In this document: piece by piece, positions 1-8,245 of the stretch
How positions within the stretch are numbered: position 1 is the stretch's first letter
Layout: every line of letters starts with the position of its first letter
From: Caprella mutica
Lineage: Eukaryota; Arthropoda; Malacostraca; Amphipoda; Caprellidae
NCBI GenBank assembly: GCA_947561585.1
Contig: CANNZV010001188.1
Coordinates: 1 to 64,000, forward strand
Reading direction: 5' to 3'
Length of the DNA: 64,000 bases
Made by a program: the position numbers and the translations under genes
Notes under the pieces: model-generated
Told to the model about the DNA's origin: nothing
Seen by the model: the letters and a program-made list of their open reading frames with translations, nothing else
The model's database searches: none

Positions 1-481
1 ATCTGAAGTTAATCGTCTACTGGAAAAATTGAAGATAAGTTTCATAGGGTCTATTTCTTCTCTAGCAGTTTGTAGTCCTAGCTTGAATAATTTCCGCCTA
101 TGCGTTTCTTTTACAGAGTTTATTTTCTTGGTGTTATTGTTGCAGATGTAGCTAAAAATATGGTTGAAATCAATCCGAGAGAGTTTTGATTGCAGATTAC
201 TACATAGTATTGAAAATTTAGATGATAAAACCCGTTTTTCAGATTGTTTTACTTTTAATTCATCATCCAGGAGCTTCTTCTGGAAATTTCTGTAGGATGA
301 GGTGCATCGAATCCTATTAGAGTTGAGCTTGAAGTTAACAAATTTAGGAGTTAAGTTGTTCTCGGTGCACGTCGTTAGAAAATGAATGTCTTCTTCTGTC
401 TTCCTAATCTTGAAATCTGTTTTCTCACAGTCACGAAATAATTTTATCACTTGATCTCCATAGCGGTGACGTATAATTGAA
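1..481 (-). pseudogene. Penelope-like element, copy A: N-terminal part of the ORF (runs off the left edge)
   Basis: On the minus strand this stretch reads open without a stop from about 481 to base 1. It begins around S-I-I-R-H-R-Y-G-D-Q and contains a basic, leucine-rich region (R-R-K-L-F-K-L-G-L-Q near the edge). The layout matches the N-terminal linker region that precedes the reverse transcriptase in Penelope-like elements: an R-H-Y-G start, then a segment with conserved C and F residues. The RT itself would lie beyond the left edge, so only about 160 codons are visible and no ATG is certain. The family is supported mainly by context: the upstream minus-strand sequence (510-572) is the inverted counterpart of the 3' terminal repeat of copy B. 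I infer that this is the 5' half of a second copy in inverted orientation. Confidence 0.7.
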
Positions 482-509
482 GTAATACCTAGGGAACCGC
501 AATTTCAAA

Positions 510-622
510 ATAAAATGTAAAACAAGAGAAATAATAAAAACTGCCATTTTCTGTTCAAGCTTTCGATTTATTCAAGTTTTTCGAAAGAAAGGAAAAAGCT
601 TTTTCCTTTCTTTCGAAAAACT
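510..622. repeat. Penelope terminal repeat of copy A and head-to-head palindromic junction
   Basis: Bases 575-598 and 599-622 form a perfect 24+24 bp palindrome with no spacer, centred between 598 and 599 (the right arm begins CTTTTTCCTTTCTTTCG). To its left, 510-572 is the reverse complement of 2653-2722 with only a couple of differences. That makes it the terminal repeat (pLTR-like) of copy A, in the same orientation relative to its element as the 3' repeat of copy B. Penelope-like elements are known for inverted, partially duplicated terminal arrangements, which this junction fits. Confidence 0.8.
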
Positions 623-623
623 G

Positions 624-1613
624 TTCTACGATTTGAAAAATAATGATATATCACCTATCCACCCTGAAGGATTAAATAGAGTTAGAACTTCCTTGAAAAA
701 TATTGCATATAGCACTTTCTACTCGTTTAATCCATTTAGTCTAAACCCTGATAAGAAATTAATTAGCACTCTTCAAAATTTAAGTAAAGACAAGGATTTA
801 GTCATTATGAAACCAGATAAAGGAAATGGTATTGTTATTTTTGATAAATCAAACTACACACGAAAGATGGAAGAAATTATTTCGGACACAACTAAATTCA
901 AAATCCTCAACGAGGACTGGTTTAAAGTTATTTTGAGACATGAAGACAAGGTTAATCGATTTCTGACTAAATTGCTTAAGGAGGGACACATCAACCAGGC
1001 TGTTTACGACCATCTTAGACTATCAGGTTCTGCTCCAGAGATAATGTATGGCTTGCCAAAAATTCACAAAGATAACGTTCCCTTTCGTCCCATTTTGTCT
1101 TCAATAGGAACAGCCGGCTACAAAATTTCAAAATTTATTCTTCCATTCTTAACTCCCTTAACTACTAATCAATATACTGTTCAGGATAGTTTTTCTTTTG
1201 TTCAGGATATAGTTAATACTCCAAATAGTGATAATTATGTAATGGCTAGCTTTGATATTAAGTCCCTTTTCACGAATATCCCTTTAAATGAAACTTTAGA
1301 TATTGCTACAGATACTCTGTATGATGATGATAACTTTAGTGTCCCTCCTTTTTCAAAATTGTATTTTAAGAATCTTTTAGAGTTAGCTGTTAAGGAGGTG
1401 CTATTTATTTTCAACAATGTATTGTATTCTCAGTTTGATGGAGTAGCGATGGGAAATCCCTTAGGTCCAACGCTAGCGAATGTTTTTCTGTGTCATCATG
1501 AAGTTACTTGGCTAGATAATTGTCCTTCGGACTTTAAACCACTAGTTTATAAACGTTACATTGATGATACTTTCATTCTTTTTAAACACAGATCTCACAT
1601 AACAAAATTCTAA
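624..1613 (+). pseudogene. Penelope-like reverse transcriptase domain (frame ends at a premature TAA)
   Basis: This is the RT core of a Penelope-like polyprotein, which copies element RNA into DNA at a nicked target. Counting residues from the TTG at 633, visible motifs are M-K-P-D-K-G-N-G near 58, Y-G-L-P-K-I-H-K near 138, the A motif F-D-I-K-S-L-F-T-N-I-P at 207 (catalytic D208), G-V-A-M-G-N-P-L-G-P near 272, and the C motif Y-I-D-D at 309-312. All three catalytic aspartates are present. There is no ATG at the start; the frame is simply open from the palindrome, so the true N-terminus has been lost. A TAA at 1611-1613 stops the frame shortly after the C motif. Reading on in the same frame gives continuous homologous-looking protein into the endonuclease, so this looks like one nonsense change, not a natural gene end. 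Confidence 0.92.
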
Positions 1614-2492
1614 AATTATCTAAATTCTCAACATAGCAATATTAAATTCACTTGTGAGACTGAAACTGATTCAAAACTTAGCTTCCTTGATGTTTTAATT
1701 ACTAGAGAAAATAATGAATTTGTAACTTCTGTATTTCGCAAAAAAACATTCACTGGCCTTGGTATGAAATTTAAATCTTTTGTTCCATTTAATTTTAAGA
1801 CTAATATTATTTCATGTTTGATTTATAGGGCTTTTAGGATTTGTTCTCGAGGCACGTTGTTTGAGAATGAATTGTCATTTCTTAGGGATTACTTTTTGAA
1901 AAATGGCTTCACTTGCAAAATTATTGATACTGTATTTAGGAAAACTTTGAATAACATTTATCATTCAAAACCTGTAGAACTTAGTTGTGATAGGAAGCCA
2001 GTTTATGTTAGGTTAGAGTATTTAGGGTTTGTTTCCAATGTCCTCAAACGTAAATTATCCATTTTGATCAATAAGTTTTACCCTCAAATTCAACTTAAAT
2101 TCATTATTAATTCATCTAATTCCATCGGCAATATGTTCAATTATAAAGACAAACTCCCACCTTTACTTGTTTCCAATGTTATATACAAATTCACTTGCGG
2201 GCAGTGTTCTGCGGCCTATATAGGTGAAACACGGAAACAACTAAAGGTGAGAGTTAGTCAACACAGAGGGGTTTCCTTCAGAAACCCCTTTACCGTTTTA
2301 TCTAACCCTGAAAACAGTAAAATTTTAGAACATTCTTTCGACCATAATCATCCATTTTCAGAAAAAGATTTCAAAATTTTAACTACCTGCAATACTTTAG
2401 ATTTGAGGACATTGGAATCAATTTTTATTTATGATCAGAAGCCCCAACTCAATTCACAAGGGGCTTCTACGGAATTATTTATTTTAAAATGA
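1614..2492 (+). pseudogene. Penelope-like RT thumb/linker and GIY-YIG endonuclease domain
   Basis: This continues the RT frame after the premature stop; the first ATG is at 1764, giving 242 residues to the TAA at 2490. The first part is the RT thumb and linker. Counting from that ATG, the nuclease begins near V139-I-Y-K-F, followed by a C-G-Q-C pair (C145, C148), Y152-I-G-E-T, then R-V-S-Q-H-R-G. A histidine-rich segment (H-S-F-D-H-N-H) and a closing L-E-S-I-F-I-Y motif follow. The C-x-x-C and Y-I-G motifs are those of the GIY-YIG nuclease that nicks the target for Penelope-like elements. Whether the 242-residue part is ever translated alone is unknown; I treat it as the disabled second half of one ORF. 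Confidence 0.9.
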
Positions 2493-2652
2493 TTTGTTTT
2501 TGTAATTTATTCTCATTTAGTTATGTATTTATTTATATTGTAATTAAAGATAGAATTAAGTTTTATTTATAAATAGTCTGTATCCTAGATAGGAGATTAG
2601 AGTATATAAATTGTGTATCTTTTAGGTTAAAATTAGGTTCTGAGGATGATTT

Positions 2653-2722
2653 TGAATAAATCGAAAGCTTGAACAGAAAATGGCAGTTTTTATTATTTCT
2701 CTTGTTCTACATTTTATTATGA
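2653..2722 (+). repeat. 3' terminal repeat of Penelope-like copy B
   Basis: This matches the reverse complement of 510-572, ending around TTATGAAA. It marks the right end of copy B; beyond it the two copies diverge. A possible hammerhead-like core lies at its left edge (see findings). Confidence 0.8.
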
Positions 2723-2894
2723 AAATAATTTCCTCATCAATTTAACAAAATTATAGCTGAGACACAATGCATCGAATTGATGCACTTTAGTGCATCCAAA
2801 TTATAGTTTTATGCACTAAAGTGTTTCGCTTTAGAGACAAAGCCATAGGGTGAACTCGAAACACCTGGGTGCATCAGTTGTAGTTGTTTATTTT
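2723..2894. other. Short unique spacer with small palindromes
   Basis: No coding potential is seen. The stretch contains GATGCACTTTAGTGCATC (8-bp arms with a 2-base loop) and a related GGGTGCATCAG near 2870. It could be a remnant of a small inverted-repeat element, but no target duplication is visible. Confidence 0.3.
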
Positions 2895-3435
2895 TCTCTG
2901 TGTATCATTATTATAATAAGAGGTTTACCATCTGTTTCAGTTCCAAAGTCGTTATAGCTTACGAAAAAAGGAAATTAGATGCAAGTCAGAAAGGGAATTG
3001 CCTCCATGATTCAAGTCACCTACCATCTATCAGTGACAAATAGGAGCCTACAAGTCTACCTAACACAAAAACTAAGACCTCTTAGTTGAAGAGCATAAGC
3101 CTAGCGCTATACTTTAAAACTGCAAGTAGCGGTTAAAGAATGATAAACATGGAAAAGGAAATAACAAAATCCAAATTGCGACAGTTTGGGCAGATGGGAC
3201 GCCAACCCCCCTTCTCTTCCATTCACCTTAGGCAACTTCAAGGACAGAATAAACTGATAAAGTGCGTTCATACAACCTTTTATTCTGCTGTTATATCACA
3301 TGTGTAGTGAAAAATAAACAACTGGTAAATTGATATAAAGAAAATACAATTAACTTAATATTAAACAAAATATTAATAAATGATTAATATTAATGTCTAA
3401 CCAAACCTAACTCGTAAAGTGGGGTGTAACTTAAT
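2895..3435 (+). repeat. Dispersed repeat family 'AACCTAACTCG', copy 1 (body)
   Basis: This is similar by eye to the reverse complement of 54453-55255 and to 41130-41470. Shared landmarks, in order, are ATCATTATTATAAT.AGA, a C-G-T-C-T-G-T-T-T-type stretch, CAAGTCACCTACCA.CT, CTAAGACCTC.TAG and CAAACCTAACTCGTAAAG at 3403. No ORF spans it. It runs directly into the 15-bp array at 3436, which forms its right end. It is probably a non-autonomous DNA transposon; the left end is not visible and may have been disturbed by the Penelope insertion. Confidence 0.7.
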
Positions 3436-5824
3436 GGGTGGAATATACCTAGGGTGGAATATACCGGGGTGGAATATACCTAGGGTGGAATATACCTAGG
3501 GTGGAATATACCGGGGTGGAATATACTGGGGTAGAATGTACCGGGATGGAATATACCGGGGTGGAATATACTGGGGTGGAATATACTGGGGAGGAATATA
3601 CCGGGGTGGAATATACCGGGGTGGAATATACCGGGGTGGAATATACTGGGGTGGAATTTACCGGGTGGAGAATATACCTAGGGTGGAATATACCGGGGTG
3701 GAATATACTGGGGTATAATGTACCGGGATGGAATATACCGGGGTGGAATATACCGGGGTGGAATATACTGGGGTGGAATTTACCGGGGTGGAATATACCT
3801 AGGGTGGAATATACCGGGAGGAATATACCGGGGTGGAATATACCGGGGTGGAATATACTGGGGTGGAATATACTGGGGTGGAATATACCTAGGGTGGAAT
3901 ATACCGGGGTGGAATATACTGGGGTGGAATATACTGGGGTGGAATATACCGGGGTGGAATATACCGGGGTGGAATATACTGGGGTGGAATTTACCGGGGT
4001 GGAATATACCTAGGGTGGAATATACCGGGATGGAATATACTGGGGTGGAATATACCGGGGTGGAATATACCGGGGTGGAATATACTGGGGTGGAATTTAC
4101 CGGGGTGGAATATACCTAGGGTGGAATATACCGGGGTGGAATATACTGGGGTGGAATATACTGGGGTGGAATATACCGGGGTGGAATATACTGGGGTGGA
4201 ATATACCTAGGGTGGAATATACCGGGGTGGAATATACTGGGGTGGAATATACTGGGGTGGAATATACTGGGGTGGAATATACCGGGGTGGAATATACCGG
4301 GGTGGAATATACTGGGGTGGAATTTACCGGGGTGGAATATACCTAGGGTGGAATATACCGGGATGGAATATACTGGGGTGGAATATACTGGGGTGGAATT
4401 TACCGGGGTGGAATATACCTAGGGTGGAATGTACCGGGGTGGAATATACTGGGGTGGAATATACTGGGGTGGAATATACCGGGGTGGAATATACTGGGGT
4501 GGAATATACCTAGGGTGGAATATACCGGGGTGGAATATACTGGGGTGGAATATACTGGGGTGGAATATACCGGGGTGGAATATACCGGGGTGGAATATAC
4601 TGGGGTGGAATTTACCGGGGTGGAATATACCTAGGGTGGAATATACCGGGATGGAATATACTGGGGTGGAATATACTGGGGTGGAATATACCGGGGTGGA
4701 ATATACCGGGGTGGAATATACTGGGGTGGAATATACCTAGGGTGGAATATACCGGGGTGGAATATACTGGGGTGGAATATACTGGGGTGGAATATACCGG
4801 GGTGGAATATACCGGGGTGGAATATACTGGGGTGGAATTTACCGGGGTGGAATATACCTAGGGTGGAATATACCGGGATGGAATATACCGGGGTAGAATG
4901 TACCGGGATGGAATATACCGGGGTGGAATATACTGGGGTGGAATATACCGGGGTGGAATATACCGGGGTGGAATATACTGGGGTGGAATTTACAGGAGTG
5001 AAATGTACCGAGGTGGAATATACCGGGTGGAATATACCGGGATGGAATATACCGGGGTAGAATAACCGGGATGGAATAACCGGGATGGAATATACCGGGA
5101 TGGAATATACCGGGGTAGAATATACCGGGATGGAATATACCGGGGTGGAATATACCGGGGTGGAATATACCGGGATGGAATATACCGGGGTGGAATATAC
5201 CGGGATGGAATATACCGGGATTGAATATACCGGGGTAGAATATACCGGGGTGGAATATACCGGGATGGAATATACCGGGGTGGAATATACCGGGGTGGAA
5301 TATACCGGGGATGGAATATACCGGGGTGGAATATACCGGGGTGGAATATACCGGGGTGGAATATACCGGGGTGGAATATACCGGGGTGGAATATACCAGG
5401 GTGGAATATACCGGGGTGGAATATACCGGGGTGGAATATACCAGGGTGGAATAAACCGGGGTGGAATTTACCGGGGTGGAATATACCGGGGTGGAATATA
5501 CCGGGGTGGAATATACCGGGGTGGAGTATACCGGGGTGGAATATACCGGGGTGGAATATACCGGGGTGGAATATACCGGGGTGGAATATACCGGGGTGGA
5601 ATATACCGGGGTGGAATATACCCGGGTGGAATATACCGGGGTGGAATATACCGGGGTGGAATATACCGGGGTGGAATATACCGGGGTGGAATATACCGGG
5701 GTGGAATATACCGGGGTGGAATATACCGGGGTGGAATATACCGGGGTGGAATATACCGGGGTGGAATATACCGGGGTGGAATATACCGGGGTGGAATATA
5801 CCGGGGTGGAATATACCAGTCACC
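3436..5824 (+). repeat. 15-bp minisatellite (GGGGTGGAATATACC), about 158 units
   Basis: This is an uninterrupted array of GGGGTGGAATATACC with variants ACTGGGG, ACCTAGG and AATTTACC. The left two thirds is a mosaic of variants with repeated blocks, and the right third (about 5330-5816) is almost homogeneous. Because 15 is a multiple of 3 and the unit lacks stops, several frames on both strands stay open as pentapeptide repeats; these are not genes. The array ends in ACCAGTCACC at 5824, which matches the terminus of the related dispersed repeat at 54453, so it lies inside a transposon-like end. Confidence 0.95.
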
Positions 5825-6089
5825 GATTAATTCACAGACTGTGAGATAAATATTTTGATTGACCATCAACTAAACAGAAAATAAAATTGTGTATATAACC
5901 AGTTAATGTTTATTGACAGTATACTGTTCAAATAGACACTTTTATGATTTTTCAGAAATAGATACTACAAACAAAGAAATTTTTAAAGGGATTAAGTAAT
6001 AATAGATTTGAACATTTTAGAAATCTATCAAAAGTAGAATAATCACATCGAATAGCAAAGCAAAGTATTGAATTGTATTTGAATTGTGT

Positions 6090-6198
6090 TTTGAAGTTCA
6101 TTTTTATCATTTTGATTTTATAAATTTTGATTTTCTTTAATTTAGTACAAACCTGGTTTTATTAATTGTGATTCAGGACGTTTAAGTGTCAGCTGAGT
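6090..6198 (+). repeat. Dispersed repeat family 2, copy 1, left fragment
   Basis: This resembles 40375-40490 (TTTTAATTTAGTRCAA and then a C-A-G/A-C-T-G-A-G-T stretch). The match resumes at 7868 after the inserted hAT-type element, showing that the repeat was present before the insertion. Confidence 0.6.
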
Positions 6199-7867
6199 CA
6201 GTGATGGGATTCAAGGGCTCACACAAGTTCACGCGAACTTGTTCCTAAAAATATAAAAGTTCGCAGGACCGTCTGAACCTGTTCCTGGATGTTTTCCAAG
6301 TGAAACATATGTACATAATCTCTTGGATAGAAAGCATATTTTTTGGCAAATCTTTTAATGATCACTTGCTCAAAACTGCAAACTGTAAAGACAGTAGAGT
6401 GTTTATGTGCATACCTTTGTTCTTGGAGTGAGTATTGAACGTATATAGTACTTAGTGCATGGTACTAGGACAAAGTATCGAAAGACAAAGTATCGAAAGA
6501 CAGAGTATCGAAAGACAAAGTTTCTAAAGACAAAGTATCGAAAATTCGATCGAATTTATAATAATGGAGAATTGATCGAATTAAAAATTGATCAAATGGA
6601 GAAATCTTTCTTTAAAAATAACATACATTACATTAGTTATAAATAACTTGAAAGTAGGAATTTTGTTCATTGACCGACAGTTGGGCCCAATTCAATTCGG
6701 TCGCGACAATTGGACTTGCCAAAAAATTGAGCCGAAGACATTCGAGCCCGTGGCAATTGGGCCCCAATACAATTGAGCCTAGTACAATAATTGATCCCCT
6801 AGAAATTTGGGTAATTGAAGGGTGGTACAGATCGAGCGATGCACAACACAACTCAATATCGTCACCTCACTATTTTCAATTTAGAGCAAGATTACGTTTA
6901 AAATGAATTTAAACGCACAAATACTGAAAATCAAGGGAAAAAATTTAACAATTTTTTTATGTGCTCAATTATCTTTGGTCCAAAAGTTATTGTCTTGGGG
7001 CCCAATTGTCCTGGGCTCAATTGTTTCGGGCTCAATTGTAGGTGGGCTCATTTTGTCTTTATTGAACCAGGCTAAGGAGGCATGGCTTCAACTTTTTTAT
7101 GCATTTTTCTTTCTATGGTATATGTCCTCCTATTTTTGTCTTTCTATACTTTCATTTCTTCTATTTTGTTTTTCTTTACTATATCCTTCTATAATCTGTC
7201 TTTCGATACTTTGTCTTTCGATACTTTGTCTCTCGATACTTTGTCTCTCGATACTTTGTCTTTCGATACTTTGTCGTTCGATACTTTGTCGTTCGATACT
7301 TTGTCGTTCGATACTTTGCCGTTCGATACTTTGTCTTTCGATACTTTGTCTTTTGATACTTTGTCTTTCAATACTTTGTCTTTCGATACTCTCTCTCTTT
7401 CGATACATCGTCTTTCGATACTTTGTCTTTTGATACTTTGTCTTTCGATACTTTGTCTTTCGATACTTTGTCTTTCAATACTTTGTTTTTCGCTACTTTG
7501 TCTTTTGATACTTTGTCTTTCGATACTTTGTCTTTCGATACTTTGTCTTTCAATACTTTGTTTTTCGCTACTTTGTCTTTAGATACTCTGTCATCACACC
7601 TTAGTGCATAACGTGGTAAACTGAACAGATGGTCCGGAGCTTTTATTTATAAGTTGTTAGTAAATATTTACCACAAAGTCATTATATTTAACTATTTATA
7701 GTTTTTTGTAGTTCTCAATCGTAATTTAACCCTCAACCCTCTCAAATCTGTTGGGACAGAAATGTCCCAGCAGACATATCTACTTGTCCCCAAATCAGTG
7801 AGAGTATTCAAGAGGTCCGCACTGGTTCACGCGAACCGGTTGCTAGACGGTTTGAATCCCACCACTG
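6199..7867. mobile_element. hAT-type non-autonomous element with 8-bp target duplication
   Basis: The ends are CAGTGATGGGATTCAA (6199) and the inverted TTGAATCCCACCACTG (ending 7867), with subterminal inverted matches around TTCACGCGAAC (6227 and about 7828). The flanks are a perfect direct duplication, AGCTGAGT, at 6191-6198 and 7868-7875. CA..TG ends with 8-bp duplications are typical of the hAT superfamily. No transposase is present. About 1.1 kb of the interior is a later foldback insertion (6461-7599), so the original element was about 520 bp. Confidence 0.85.
6461..7599. mobile_element. Foldback element A: minisatellite TIRs and 10-bp target duplication
   Basis: A perfect direct repeat CTTAGTGCAT flanks the element (6451-6460 and 7600-7609). 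The left arm (6469-6543) is about five tandem units of GACAAAGTATCGAAA; the right arm (about 7195-7590) is about 26 units in inverse orientation, so the arms are very unequal. Inside, a second inverted pair rich in GGGCCCAATT / GGGCTCAATTG lies at about 6683-6780 and 6998-7055. The outer ends read GGTACTAGGAC and (inverted) GTGTGATGACAG. No coding region is seen; open frames across the right arm are repeat artefacts. Foldback elements in Drosophila have TIRs built from tandem units, and 9-11 bp duplications are typical of Mutator-like transposition. Confidence 0.85.
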
Positions 7868-8245
7868 AGCTGAGTAAGTATTTATTACTCTGTATGTTAA
7901 AGTTATTGTGTATGCAAGTGTTTGCAGAGTCTTGAGCACGGAGGCAATAGAACATTGAATGCTCACAGGCTCTCTAGCTTAAGCGTGTCGGTAGCATTAG
8001 TCTGTTTGGCCAGATACACCACTGTTGTCTTTTTCCCTTTTTCATGGTTCCGTGTGAAGATGTTGTCTGTGGCTCTTGTGGCCCATTAAATAATCTAAAG
8101 AACAGGGTAAAGTGTGCACTGTGATGTGAGTGATTCCAATTGTCGTGTGTGGGTTTGACTCGAGTACAGGCGTCAGTGATAGTAAGATTAATATGTGTGA
8201 CGTGTGATAATGCTTCCACAATTAGGTTAACGTCGCCTGCACAAA
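7868..8245 (+). repeat. Dispersed repeat family 2, copy 1, middle fragment
   Basis: This aligns with 40485-40740. Landmarks are AAGTGTTTGCAG followed by GAGCA, then GTGGCTCTTGTGGCCCAT at 8070, and GT.TGTGGG near 8148. It is cut at about 8245 by the LINE, and the same family resumes near 11165. Confidence 0.65.

Larger units (their letters stand above)
599..2722 (+). mobile_element. Penelope-like retroelement, copy B (5'-truncated)
   Basis: This element holds, in order, a junction palindrome arm, a reverse transcriptase frame, a single in-frame stop, a GIY-YIG endonuclease frame, a short AT-rich 3' UTR and a terminal repeat at 2653-2722. RT followed by a C-terminal GIY-YIG nuclease is diagnostic for endonuclease-bearing Penelope-like elements. 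The N-terminal region seen in copy A is missing here: the frame begins directly at the palindrome, without an ATG. Little decay otherwise suggests a fairly young insertion. Confidence 0.9.

Noticed and set aside
510..2722. Interpretation of the terminal repeats as LTRs of an LTR retrotransposon
   Set aside because: There is no gag, protease, integrase or primer-binding site; the proteins are Penelope-type RT plus GIY-YIG, and the flanking copy is inverted.
3501..5869. Many long open frames with pentapeptide repeats on both strands
   Set aside because: They are a consequence of a stop-free 15-bp unit (a multiple of 3). Several frames and both strands are open at once, and there is no start context or non-repetitive domain.
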